A DNA stretch of 64,000 bases from UBA6019 sp035535055 (lineage in GTDB: Bacteria > Chloroflexota > Dormibacteria > Dormibacterales > Dormibacteraceae). Below the pieces are notes generated by a model. That model saw only the letters and a program-made list of their open reading frames with translations, had not been told where the DNA came from and did not search any database. The stretch is taken from assembly GCA_035535055.1 (NCBI GenBank), contig DATLQT010000062.1, positions 26,081 through 90,080 on the forward strand, written 5' to 3'. Below, in pieces: positions 8,070-16,168 of this stretch. Position numbers and translations under genes: made by a program. Position 1 is the first letter of the stretch, and every line of letters begins with the position of its first letter.

Positions 8070-9701
8070 TCAAGAGCTTGCCCAGTGCAGGTCCAGGCAA
8101 CTGAACGGGAAGGCCGAGGCATCGAAGGCAGTGAGCCGAGAGGCCCCGGTCCCGTCGGCGTTCATCAACCACACCTGGGCGCTTTCCGGGGGTCCCATCA
8201 AAAAGGCGATCTGGTGGCCGTCAGGAGACGGCTGGGGCAGGAAGGCGTCCTGCTCGCTGACCGGGCCCAGCGCGGTCGCCGCGGCGAGCGTTGAAGGTGG
8301 GAGTGCGGTGTTGATCCGGAAAATCCTGCTCTGGAGCCGCCCGGAAACCTCTACCCGGGCGGCGAACACCAGGTCACTGGAGTCGGCCAGCCAGGCGGGG
8401 TCGCTGATGATGCCGGTGGCGACGGTTTCCACGCTCGCCGACCCTGTCAACGACTTCACTCGCAGCACCGAAGCGGACGGCTGCCCGCCGCCCAGCAGGT
8501 AGGCGAGCCTGGTCCCATCCGGCGCCCAGGCCAGCGCGGTCACCACTCCGACCTCGTGCTGGAGCCGGTACTGGGAGCGCAGAGCGACGTCGTATGCGCG
8601 CAGGTCAGACCCGTCGGGACCGGTCTGGCTGAACGCGACCCGGTTGAGGTCGCGAGAAACCGCGGCGGCGTCAACCCCCGTCGCAATGGGCAGGACGTCA
8701 CCATTCGGAAGCAGCCTGCTGAGGTTGTCCCGGTCGAGGTAAAGGTAGCCGGCCGCAGGTCCCAGGAAGACTGCCCATTCGGCCTGAAAGGGGAGGTCGA
8801 CGGAGGGCGCATCGAATGGATAGTCGGTCCAGCTTCGGTTGGGATGGCGGACCAGCAGGTTGGATCCATCCGGCGACCAGGAGAAGGCATCGACCGACGT
8901 CTTTTCCAGGCTGCGCGGGAAGCCGGAGTCATCGACCATCCACACTCCTGATCCCGGCGTGGAACCGGATCCGGTGGCGATGAAGGTGATCCACCGCGTC
9001 AGTGACCGTACCGGCCCGGTGGAGAAGTGCATCTTCACCGGGGGCAGGTGGTTGCCATCGGCGTCGGTGGCGTTGCTGGAGATCGTCATCTGGTAGTCCG
9101 TATGGGCTGCCAAGAGGCTGTTGGGCGCGATCAGGACGCTCCGGGCATCGGAGGGATCGGCCTGGACCGAGAAGGAGAGCGGGGGCGAGAAGGTGACCGC
9201 CGCTGAGAAGCTACCGGCATTCATGTCCCGGCTGAAGCCCAGCGTCAGGTAGGTGGCCGGGTCAACACCCGTCTCGCCGTTTCCGGGCGAAATGGTCCGG
9301 ACGTCTGGCGGGCCTTCGGTCTGAAAGACCCAACTGTGGGTGAAACCATTGACGTTGCCTTGCGTGTCGCGATAGCCCGAAAGCAGCCGGACCGTGTACT
9401 GCGTGCTCGGATCGAGGGTGTCGTGGTGGAACACCAGCGTGTTCTGCGCCGCCCAGGACACCTGGCCCGCCACGGCCGGCACGAGGCTGAAGCGCGCCGC
9501 CACCGAAGATCGATCGACGGGGCGGTCGAAGTGGATCTCCACCGGTGCGTCGGTGGGGACGTCGAGGGCTCCCTTGGCGGGGCTGATCTCGAGGATCTGG
9601 GGCGGGCTCTGGCAGCCGACCAGCAGGAGCGGAATGGCCATCACGAGCAGCATCACCCGCGCGATCGGTATCCCGGCGGTGAGTCCGGCAGGGCCAGACA
9701 T
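8070..9701 (-). CDS. Lipoprotein with Big_5-type Ig-like domains and a TolB-like propeller
   Basis: Secreted lipoprotein of 543 aa. A lipobox, LLLVGC, ends near Cys30 after a hydrophobic signal segment. Two SbsA/Big_5-type Ig-like domains follow (about 35-130 and 132-230; motifs LDVPTDAPVEIHFDRPVD and GVDPATYLTLGFSRDM). The C-terminal half carries repeated SPDG/APDGTRLAY blades and ends with WLMNADGTGASRLT, typical of a TolB/WD40-like beta-propeller. It is probably anchored outside the cytoplasmic membrane. It lies 5 bp after the DUF4388 gene, probably in the same operon. Function unknown. Confidence 0.75.
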   Translation of the reverse strand: MSGPAGLTAGIPIARVMLLVMAIPLLLVGCQSPPQILEISPAKGALDVPTDAPVEIHFDRPVDRSSVAARFSLVPAVAGQVSWAAQNTLVFHHDTLDPSTQYTVRLLSGYRDTQGNVNGFTHSWVFQTEGPPDVRTISPGNGETGVDPATYLTLGFSRDMNAGSFSAAVTFSPPLSFSVQADPSDARSVLIAPNSLLAAHTDYQMTISSNATDADGNHLPPVKMHFSTGPVRSLTRWITFIATGSGSTPGSGVWMVDDSGFPRSLEKTSVDAFSWSPDGSNLLVRHPNRSWTDYPFDAPSVDLPFQAEWAVFLGPAAGYLYLDRDNLSRLLPNGDVLPIATGVDAAAVSRDLNRVAFSQTGPDGSDLRAYDVALRSQYRLQHEVGVVTALAWAPDGTRLAYLLGGGQPSASVLRVKSLTGSASVETVATGIISDPAWLADSSDLVFAARVEVSGRLQSRIFRINTALPPSTLAAATALGPVSEQDAFLPQPSPDGHQIAFLMGPPESAQVWLMNADGTGASRLTAFDASAFPFSCLDLHWASS

Positions 9702-9706
9702 ACCGG

Positions 9707-11254
9707 CTAGAGGTAGGTCTGCAGCTGGGCCCTCATGTCCTGCTCTAGCTTCACGAGCAGGGCGGAGTCGACGAACAGAAGGGAGATCTGGCTCACCTGC
9801 GCAACCGCCGCCTCGACGCCGACCTGGGAACGCTCGGCCGACCCCAGGAGGTCTTTCACCTTGCGGGAGCGGGCTCCGAGGGCACGGTCCGCCATTCCCT
9901 GTAGGTCCTCGACGACTGCGTCCCAGTTGGGCGGGGCTTTTGCCGCCGGGGCTGCGCTGGACTCGGGCGCAAAGGCCGAGGGCTCTGGCAGTGACTCGTC
10001 GGTGATGCTCGGGATCTGGGCCGTGTCGCCGACCGCCACCGCGGGGGCGGGATCGGGGAACGCCGGCAGCGACTCAGTCTGGTTCCCGAACGGCGCCGGC
10101 GGAGGCTCCGGGGCAGCCGCCGGGGCAGGCGCGGCCTCCGCCAGCGGTGAGGGGGCTGCCGCACGCGAATCCTTGGAGCGTGACCCCACCACGACGTCGA
10201 CGTCGAGCGGCGGCCGACCAGCCGCGCCGTCGGCGGACTTCACCTCGATCATTGCGTTCTTGTCGGAGCAGAGCTCGAGGACGACCTTGGGGTCCTCGTC
10301 GATGGTGCGCGACTCACTGGTGTAGGCACCGGTGGCCTTGCCGTCGGTGAGGATGATGATCCCGGTGCCTCCCTCGCCGCGGACCATCACGCTGCCGGTC
10401 AGCTTTTGATCGTGGAGATAATCGAGCAGCGCCGGCATGTCGACCCAGGCTGCGTACAGCTCCGTGTAGACGGGCCGCGCAACGACCAGGTCGTAGAGGC
10501 CGTCCACGATCTCCTCCGGCAGCCCAACCACGTCCAGCACGCCGTGCCCGCGGGTGACCTCGTCATTGAAGGAACGAAGCGCCTCGCTGCCGCGCTGCAG
10601 CTCGTCGCCCGGGTCGAACATGCACTCTTGGGCCGCGCCTTCGCGGAAGAGGATCAGGCCGCTGGCCGATTCGGTGAGGAGCCTGACGTAGCCCGTGTAG
10701 CCCTCGTTCTCGAGGGTGGTGATCAAGCGCGGGAAGTCGACGAAAGAGGTCTTCAGCGAGTCGTAGACGACCTCGCCGGCGGGAACCGGGATTGGCTCCT
10801 TGCCGTGCTTCGGCTGGGGCCGGTGCTTTACACCCTTGCGGACCGGAGCCTCCTCCGGCTCGTCATGATCGGCCGGGGCCGGCCGGGAATCGGCAGCGGG
10901 TACTTCGGCGGGCGCAGCCGTCTGGTGGCTTTCGGGGGCCGTTGACGGCCCGGTCCCGTTGTCGCTGGCCGAGTTGACCAGCTCCGGGATGGAGGACTTC
11001 ACCGTCTCGTCGGCGGGCAGCTTAGCCTTGGCGTCGAACGCGAAGTCCCCGTCGTGCCAGCGCAGCGCTCCGAGGACTGCATCGTCCCCCGCCGCGCCCT
11101 CGCCGGTTGCGTGGAAGAGATGGCCGAACAGGAAGTACAGCGTGTACGCCTCGCCGTCATTTCTGACGGTGAGGGTGCCCGTCGCCCTCTCGGCCTGCGC
11201 TCCCTCCAGCAATGAGCGTAGTGCTGTCTCTTTAAGTGAGCCCTTCGCGTGCAT
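9707..11254 (-). CDS. DUF4388 (PATAN-type) domain protein
   Basis: About 515 aa. The start is the ATG at 11254 giving MHAKGSLKETALRSLLEG, the usual N terminus of DUF4388/PATAN domains; a longer open frame upstream is antisense to the phosphatase gene. After the DUF4388 domain (1-80) come a Pro/Ala-rich linker, a second alpha/beta region with LILFREGAAQECMF and IIILTDGKATGAY (about 150-345), another Pro/Ala linker, and a C-terminal helical part (about 440-515). DUF4388 proteins are often signalling adaptors in gliding or two-component systems. Function here is unknown. Divergent from the phosphatase gene. Confidence 0.75.
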   Translation of the reverse strand: MHAKGSLKETALRSLLEGAQAERATGTLTVRNDGEAYTLYFLFGHLFHATGEGAAGDDAVLGALRWHDGDFAFDAKAKLPADETVKSSIPELVNSASDNGTGPSTAPESHQTAAPAEVPAADSRPAPADHDEPEEAPVRKGVKHRPQPKHGKEPIPVPAGEVVYDSLKTSFVDFPRLITTLENEGYTGYVRLLTESASGLILFREGAAQECMFDPGDELQRGSEALRSFNDEVTRGHGVLDVVGLPEEIVDGLYDLVVARPVYTELYAAWVDMPALLDYLHDQKLTGSVMVRGEGGTGIIILTDGKATGAYTSESRTIDEDPKVVLELCSDKNAMIEVKSADGAAGRPPLDVDVVVGSRSKDSRAAAPSPLAEAAPAPAAAPEPPPAPFGNQTESLPAFPDPAPAVAVGDTAQIPSITDESLPEPSAFAPESSAAPAAKAPPNWDAVVEDLQGMADRALGARSRKVKDLLGSAERSQVGVEAAVAQVSQISLLFVDSALLVKLEQDMRAQLQTYL

Positions 11255-11310
11255 ATACTCCCACCCACATCGGGGCAAGCCACGATCCCGGACCGCAGCC
11301 GAATCACGGC

Positions 11311-11316
11311 TAGTAT
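11311..11316 (+). promoter_or_regulatory. -10 box (TAGTAT) of the phosphatase gene, near-leaderless
   Basis: TAGTAT ends 10 bases before the ATG at 11327, so transcription would start about 4 bases upstream of the start codon. There is no ribosome-binding site in between. One of several such arrangements in this window. Confidence 0.5.
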
Positions 11317-11326
11317 AGACACACAA

Positions 11327-11992
11327 ATGTCGAATTCGGGCGAAGGGGCGACGCCGCCCGACCTGCCCGAAACCACCCATTCCCGACCTCTCCAGTTGAT
11401 CCTGGTGCGCCACGGCAGCTCCACCTGGAACGACGAGCGGCGGATCCAGGGCCAGCTTGATCCGCCGCTTTCGGAGAAGGGACGAGACCAGGCCCACAGG
11501 CTCGGGGCGCGCTTTCGGGGCGTGGACGTGGTCGGCTTCTACAGCAGCGACCTGCAGCGCGCGGTCGCCACCGCGGCCGCCATCGCCGAGGAGCTGGGCC
11601 GGGAGCCGGAACTGCTGCCGGCCCTGCGGGAGGTGGCCCTCGGCGAATGGGAGGGGCTCAACCGGGACGAGGTCGTCGCCCGGTACCCCGAGCAGTGGGA
11701 GAGGTGGCGCCAGCAGCCGTTGTGGGACATCGTCCCCGGGGGCGAGGGCGCCGAGGCGTTCGAGCGCCGGGTGGCCGGTGTCATCGACGAGTTGACGGCC
11801 CGCCATTCACAGGGGCGGGTGATCGTCGTCACCCACGCTGGCGTCATCCAGGTCGCCCTGCTCCGCGTCGTCGGCAGGTCCTCCAACGGACTCTTCCCGT
11901 TCACCATCGGCAACACCTCCCTGACGGTGCTGGAAGGCAGCCCCGATCGGTTCGTGGTGGGCCGGGTCAACGACACGTGTCACCTCTACTGA
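11327..11992 (+). CDS. Histidine phosphatase family protein (phosphoglycerate mutase-like)
   Basis: Histidine phosphatase of about 221 aa. The catalytic RHG is in LILVRHGSSTWNDE, followed by GQLDPPLSEKGRDQA. The second catalytic His is in VIVVTHAGVIQ. The family includes cofactor-dependent phosphoglycerate mutases, alpha-ribazole phosphatase and broad phosphatases; the substrate cannot be told. The ATG at 11327 is preferred because a -10 box sits just before it. The upstream ATG at 11249 would overlap the divergent gene. The 3' end overlaps the FemAB gene by 16 bp. Confidence 0.85.
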   Translation: MSNSGEGATPPDLPETTHSRPLQLILVRHGSSTWNDERRIQGQLDPPLSEKGRDQAHRLGARFRGVDVVGFYSSDLQRAVATAAAIAEELGREPELLPALREVALGEWEGLNRDEVVARYPEQWERWRQQPLWDIVPGGEGAEAFERRVAGVIDELTARHSQGRVIVVTHAGVIQVALLRVVGRSSNGLFPFTIGNTSLTVLEGSPDRFVVGRVNDTCHLY

Positions 11993-12951
11993 CGGCCGAG
12001 GAGTGGGACCGGCGGCTCGCCGAGGCGGCTCGACCAGGGCTTGCTCCGCTGCTCCAGAGCTGGGCCTGGGGTGAGGTCCAAGCGCGCTCGGGGTGGCGGG
12101 TCGAGCGGCTCGAGCTGCCGAGCGGAGCACTCGCCAGCGTCCAGTTGCGGGGGCGGGCTCCACTGGAGAGGGCCTACGTTCCCCGCGGACCGGTCCCTGC
12201 CGGGGAGGCGGCATTGACTGACCTCGCGCGGTGGTCGGCGGAGCGTGGACTTGCCCGGCTTCGGGTGGAGCCGGACGCCGGCGCGGAGTTGGTGCCGGTG
12301 CTCCGCGGACTTGGCTTCCGCCCCTCGCCGCAGGTTCAGCCGAAGTACACGATGATCGTCAAGCTGGGGGACGAGGACGAGACGTTGGCCTCCTTCAACC
12401 GAGGGACGCGCTACAACATCCGGCTCGCGGCCAAGCGCGGCGTGACGGTCGAGGAGGGCACCGACGGGGCCGAGATGGCGCGGCAGGCAGCCGCCAGCGC
12501 CTCACGGCAGGGCATCCGGCTGCCGGCCGCCGCCTACTACGGCCTCTTGCTCGACCTGCTTCCGTGGTGCCGTACCTACGTCGCCCGCGTCGACGGTGAG
12601 GCGGTGGCGGCGATGGTTGTCATCCACCACGACGGTCGCGGCTATTACATGTTCTCGGGCGCCAACGGCCGCCACCGCGAGCTGAAGCCGGTCTACGCCG
12701 CCAAGTGGGCGGCGATCCGCGCCGCCATAAGGGATCGATGCCGCGATTACGACCTCTGGGGTGTGCCGCCAGGCCCGGATCGCACGCATCCGTGGTACGG
12801 CCTGTGGGAGTTCAAGTCAGGCTTCAACGGCGAGCTGGTCGAGTACGCCGGCTGTTGGGACCTCGTGCTGGGTGAGGTTCGCCACGGGCTCACGGAGGCC
12901 TCCGAGAAGGCGCGCCGCAGTCTCGGCCGGCTTCTTCGCAGGGGTGCTTGA
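11977..12951 (+). CDS. FemAB-family peptidyltransferase-like protein (GNAT fold)
   Basis: About 324 aa, similar to FemA/FemB/FemX and related proteins, which use aminoacyl-tRNA to add amino acids to the peptidoglycan stem peptide; other members act on exopolysaccharide precursors. Recognisable parts are LLQSWAWGEVQ near the N terminus, FNRGTRYNIRLAAKRGV, the acyltransferase core with GRGYYMFSGANGRHRELKP, and YDLWGVPPG with LWEFKSGFNGE near the end. The GTG at 11977, inside the end of the phosphatase gene, is the last usable start before the conserved N terminus. Probably cotranscribed with the phosphatase gene. Confidence 0.8.
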   Translation: MSPLLTAEEWDRRLAEAARPGLAPLLQSWAWGEVQARSGWRVERLELPSGALASVQLRGRAPLERAYVPRGPVPAGEAALTDLARWSAERGLARLRVEPDAGAELVPVLRGLGFRPSPQVQPKYTMIVKLGDEDETLASFNRGTRYNIRLAAKRGVTVEEGTDGAEMARQAAASASRQGIRLPAAAYYGLLLDLLPWCRTYVARVDGEAVAAMVVIHHDGRGYYMFSGANGRHRELKPVYAAKWAAIRAAIRDRCRDYDLWGVPPGPDRTHPWYGLWEFKSGFNGELVEYAGCWDLVLGEVRHGLTEASEKARRSLGRLLRRGA

Positions 12952-12977
12952 TTGCCTTCCAACCGGTGGACTAGATT
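12948..12977 (+). promoter_or_regulatory. Sigma70-like promoter of the response regulator
   Basis: TTGATT (12948-12953), an 18-bp spacer, then TAGATT (12972-12977). The -35 overlaps the stop region of the FemAB gene. Transcription would start near 12984, leaving a leader of about 26 bases. Confidence 0.5.
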
Positions 12978-13009
12978 GCGACCGGGGACGCGCTCCCCAG
13001 AAAAGGAAG

Positions 13010-13744
13010 ATGGGTTTGGAAGCGGAGTCTGAGAGCAAGGAGGGCAAGTCGCCGCGGGTGCTGATCATCGACGGTGATCAATCCTTCCGGCGCGAGCTGC
13101 GCGCCAACTGCGAGCAGTTTGGATACCAGGTGATTGAGGCCGACACCGCTGCGGCCGGACTGCTGGCCTTCGAAGGCCAGCCGCCGAGCCTGGTCCTGCT
13201 CGAGGCCACCCTGCCCGACGGCTCCGGCCTCGATGTCTGCCGCAGCCTCCGGCGTGCCGATGCCAAGGTGCCGATCCTGATGGTCAGCGCTCGGGGAGAG
13301 GAGATCGACGTCGTGGTCGGCCTGGAGATCGGCGCGGACGATTACATCGTCAAGCCGGCCCGGATGCGCGAGCTGCTGGCCCGGATAACCGCCCATCTCC
13401 GGAAGGCGAGACTCGAGACCACAGAGACCACCGCGGGTCGGCTCGAGTTCAAAGACCTGGTGATCGACATCAATGAGCGGCGCATCTTCCGGGACGGAGT
13501 CGAGGTCGACCTGACGCACACCGAGTTCGACCTCCTCGCCTACTTGGCCGGCCACGCTGGCAAGGTGATGAGCCGGGAGAAGATCCTGAACCACGTCTGG
13601 GGCTACGAGTACCCGATCGAGACCCGGCTCATCGACGTCCACATCCGCAACCTGCGGCGGAAGATCGAGGCTAACTCGTCGCGGCCGTACTACATCCTGG
13701 CCGTGCCCGGGATCGGCTACCGGTTCACCAGCGCCCGGACCTGA
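13010..13744 (+). CDS. OmpR/PhoB-family response regulator with Glu at the phospho-acceptor site
   Basis: A 244-aa receiver plus winged-helix DNA-binding protein. The ATG at 13010 follows AAAAGGAAG directly; a TTG six bases later is an alternative. In the receiver the acidic pocket reads IIDGDQ instead of the usual run of Asp. The phospho-acceptor position is Glu65 (LVLLEATLPDGSG) where active receivers have Asp. The conserved Ser (MVSARG) and Lys115 (DYIVKPA) remain. The C-terminal domain has the OmpR features LTHTEFDLLAYLA and GYRF. No histidine kinase gene lies beside it. It may bind DNA without phosphorylation. Confidence 0.9.
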   Translation: MGLEAESESKEGKSPRVLIIDGDQSFRRELRANCEQFGYQVIEADTAAAGLLAFEGQPPSLVLLEATLPDGSGLDVCRSLRRADAKVPILMVSARGEEIDVVVGLEIGADDYIVKPARMRELLARITAHLRKARLETTETTAGRLEFKDLVIDINERRIFRDGVEVDLTHTEFDLLAYLAGHAGKVMSREKILNHVWGYEYPIETRLIDVHIRNLRRKIEANSSRPYYILAVPGIGYRFTSART

Positions 13745-13786
13745 GCCGCCCCGGTCAGTCGCCGGAGCCCTGCGCTGTAAAAACGA

Positions 13787-14935
13787 TTAGAAACGACTCA
13801 TAGCAGGGTCTTGGACCAGCTCCTCGTAAAGCTTGGAGAGGGATTCGAGGTTGTGCTCCAGCGAGTAGCGCTCGAGGACCCGCTGACGCGCCAGAGCGCC
13901 CAGTTCGACGGACAGAAACGGCAGCTCGACCAACTCCCGAAAAGCCATCCCCAACTCGACCGCCAGGTTGCGCGGGTCGAGCACGATTCCGGCACCCCGC
14001 AGCGCCTCGCCGTCGGTTCCCACGTCGGTCGCCACCGTCGCCACCCCGCAGGCCATGGCCTCCAGCATCGAGAGCGAAAGCCCCTCCACCGTCGAGGGAA
14101 GGAAGAACCCGTTCGCCGCCCGCAGGATGGCGATCCGCTCCTCCTGCTCGGAGATGTGGCCGGAGAAGACGACGCGCGGGTCGCGATAGAAGCGTTCCAG
14201 CCGCCGCTTCTCGGTCCCGGTGCCCATGATCAGGAGCTTGTGTCGGTTGGGCGGAGCGCAGTCGAGGAAGGCCTCGAGCAGCACGTCGACGTTCTTTTCG
14301 GAGTCGACACGCCCCATGTAGAGGAAGAGGCGTTCGGCCCCGAATCGCTCCCGGCGGTCGGACGGGCCCGGCTTGTACTTCTCCACGTCGACGCCGTTGG
14401 GAAGGATCCTGATGATCGGCTCCGGCACGCCGAGGCCGGACAGGATGTCGCGCTGCGCGGGGCCGAACACGATCACCCGGTCGCACTTGGCAAGGGTCGG
14501 CGCGTAGAGGCGGTAGGTGCCGCTAGTGATGCCTCCCCACAGGCTCAGCCGGTTGTCGAAAGCGACGTGGAAGGTCGCCACCAGCGGGATGCCCAGTTCG
14601 CGGGTGAGCTTGGGAAGGTCGAAGTCCATGCTCGAGAACCAGAAGGAGGCGTGGACGATGTCGAACTCCCGCTGGCGGAGACGGTCGGTGAGCTTCCTTT
14701 TCGCGCGTCCGGGGGAGAGCACCAACGGCTTCACCAAGGGCACCTTCATGGATGCCAGGGGGACCGATTCGAGGCTCTCCTCGGGGCCCTCGCCGGTCCG
14801 GTCACCGTGGTGGAAGAAGGTCACCTGGTGGCCCATCCGGCGAAGGCCGGCGACCACCTCATTCGAGTAGGTCGCCATCCCACCGCCGACGCTGGCGGAC
14901 TGATGGCCGAGCCAGGCGATCCGGAGGCGCCTCAT
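13787..14935 (-). CDS. Glycosyltransferase family 4 protein
   Basis: A 382-aa GT-B glycosyltransferase. The N-terminal domain begins IAWLGHQSASVGGGMATYSNEV. The donor domain has LYMGRVDSEKNVDVLLEAF and the E-x7-E motif in PSTVEGLSLSMLEAMACG. Such enzymes build glycolipids, cell-wall glycans or glycosides; the substrate is unknown. The ATG overlaps the stop of folK in an ATGA, so it is the third gene of a folP-folK-glycosyltransferase operon, an unusual partner for folate genes. Confidence 0.87.
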   Translation of the reverse strand: MRRLRIAWLGHQSASVGGGMATYSNEVVAGLRRMGHQVTFFHHGDRTGEGPEESLESVPLASMKVPLVKPLVLSPGRAKRKLTDRLRQREFDIVHASFWFSSMDFDLPKLTRELGIPLVATFHVAFDNRLSLWGGITSGTYRLYAPTLAKCDRVIVFGPAQRDILSGLGVPEPIIRILPNGVDVEKYKPGPSDRRERFGAERLFLYMGRVDSEKNVDVLLEAFLDCAPPNRHKLLIMGTGTEKRRLERFYRDPRVVFSGHISEQEERIAILRAANGFFLPSTVEGLSLSMLEAMACGVATVATDVGTDGEALRGAGIVLDPRNLAVELGMAFRELVELPFLSVELGALARQRVLERYSLEHNLESLSKLYEELVQDPAMSRF

Positions 14936-15345
14936 CCAGCCAGTATGTCGGGACGGAGCTCGGCCAGCGGTGCGCGCATGAACTCCCGCTCGGCGAGGCC
15001 GGGATGGGGAATGGTCAGCCCCTCCTCGCTCACCGTGAGGTCACCGAAGAGGAGGATGTCCAGGTCGATCTCCCGCGGGCCCCAGCGGTAGCTGGGGGTG
15101 CGGCCGAGGGCCGCCTCGACAGCCTTGGCCGTTTCCAGCAGCTGCCGGGGTGTCCCCGACCATTCCACCTCCAGGACCTGGTTAAAGAAGGCGGGCTGGT
15201 CGCGGACGCCGAAGGGTTCGGTCTCGTTCACGCTGGACTGGCGAAGGATCCGGACGCCACGCTGCTCCAAACCGGCTCGGGCGCGGCGCAGGTAACCCGC
15301 GCGGTCGCCCAGGTTGGAGCCGAGAGCCAGGTAACAGAGCGTCAG
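14932..15345 (-). CDS. folK: 2-amino-4-hydroxy-6-hydroxymethyldihydropteridine pyrophosphokinase (HPPK), CTG start
   Basis: Transfers pyrophosphate from ATP to the pterin before the DHPS step of folate synthesis. The HPPK signature GPREIDLDILLFG is present. Counting from the first ATG (15270) loses the conserved N terminus. The same frame upstream encodes CYLALGSNLGDRAGYLRRA, the HPPK pterin/ATP-binding N terminus, and contains no ATG, GTG or TTG. A CTG at 15345 overlaps the folP stop as CTGA and has GCGGAG eight bases upstream. With this start the protein is 137 aa, a normal HPPK length. Product identity is firm; the CTG start is inferred. Confidence 0.9.
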   Translation of the reverse strand: MTLCYLALGSNLGDRAGYLRRARAGLEQRGVRILRQSSVNETEPFGVRDQPAFFNQVLEVEWSGTPRQLLETAKAVEAALGRTPSYRWGPREIDLDILLFGDLTVSEEGLTIPHPGLAEREFMRAPLAELRPDILAG

Positions 15346-16145
15346 CGGAGTTGCTCCGCGACCCGGACGACCCGGGTCATCGCCTTAACGTCATGCACCC
15401 TGACGATGTCGGCGCCGCGCAAGACCGCGGCGGCGACGGTGGCCGCAGTCCCCTCCACGCGGTCGTCGACAGGGCGGTCGAGGATCTTGCCGATGAACGA
15501 CTTGCGCGAGGTGCCGACCAGCAGCGGACGTTCCAGCGTGCTCAGCTCGGCGAGCCGGCGGAGGACGACCAGGTTCTGCTCGCCGGTCTTCCCGAAGCCG
15601 ATGCCGGGATCGACGATGACCCTGTCGGCAGGCACGCCGGCCGCCTCGGCGACCTCCAGTGAGTGGCGGAGCGACTTCATCACGTCGGGGACGAGGTCGG
15701 CATAGCTGGTTCCGTCCTGGTTGTGCATGACGACAAGGCCGAGGTCTTCTCTTGCGGCCAGCGAGGCGAGGCCGGGCGATCGCTGCAGGCCCCAGACGTC
15801 GTTGATGATGGCCGCGCCGGCCGCCACGCAGGCTTCCGCCACCTCCAGCTTCCAGGTGTCGATCGAGACCGGCACCCCGGCCTTTGCGGCGAGCCGCGAC
15901 ACGACCGGCAGGACGCGCCCCAGCTCGACCTCGGGGCTGACCGGCTGATGGCCCGGACGCGTCGACTCCCCGCCGACGTCCAGGATCTCGGCCCCCTCCA
16001 TCACCATCCGCAGTCCCCGCTCCACGGCGGCACCCGGATCGGGCACCCCGTCGCCGCTGAAGGAGTCGGCCGACACGTTGACGATACCCATCACGTAGAC
16101 GCGGCTTCCCCACCTGACGGGATGGCCGCCGAGAAGGGTGGTCAC
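15342..16145 (-). CDS. folP: Dihydropteroate synthase
   Basis: Condenses the folK product with p-aminobenzoate to form dihydropteroate. The 267-aa protein is a TIM barrel with all DHPS landmarks: MGIVNVSADSFSGDG, GGESTRPG, VSIDTWK, INDVWG, DPGIGFGKTGEQN and LVGTSRKSFIG. The NVTPDSFSDGG loop is slightly altered (NVSADSFSGDG). GTG start at 16145. The gene is divergent from the Mur ligase gene and begins the folP-folK-glycosyltransferase operon. Confidence 0.96.
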   Translation of the reverse strand: MTTLLGGHPVRWGSRVYVMGIVNVSADSFSGDGVPDPGAAVERGLRMVMEGAEILDVGGESTRPGHQPVSPEVELGRVLPVVSRLAAKAGVPVSIDTWKLEVAEACVAAGAAIINDVWGLQRSPGLASLAAREDLGLVVMHNQDGTSYADLVPDVMKSLRHSLEVAEAAGVPADRVIVDPGIGFGKTGEQNLVVLRRLAELSTLERPLLVGTSRKSFIGKILDRPVDDRVEGTAATVAAAVLRGADIVRVHDVKAMTRVVRVAEQLR

Positions 16146-16155
16146 CTTGCGGAAT

Positions 16156-16161
16156 TATGCT
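16156..16161 (+). promoter_or_regulatory. -10 box (TATGCT) of the Mur ligase gene, leaderless
   Basis: TATGCT lies 7 bases before the ATG at 16169, which puts the predicted transcription start at the start codon itself. The alternative ATG at 16157 lies within the box, so 16169 is the preferred start. Confidence 0.45.
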
Positions 16162-16168
16162 GGCCTCG

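Noticed and set aside
13772..13798. TGTAAAAACGATTAGAAACGA as a fourth copy of the AT-rich palindrome
   Set aside because: Only the left half matches; the right arm is not a match and there is no symmetry.
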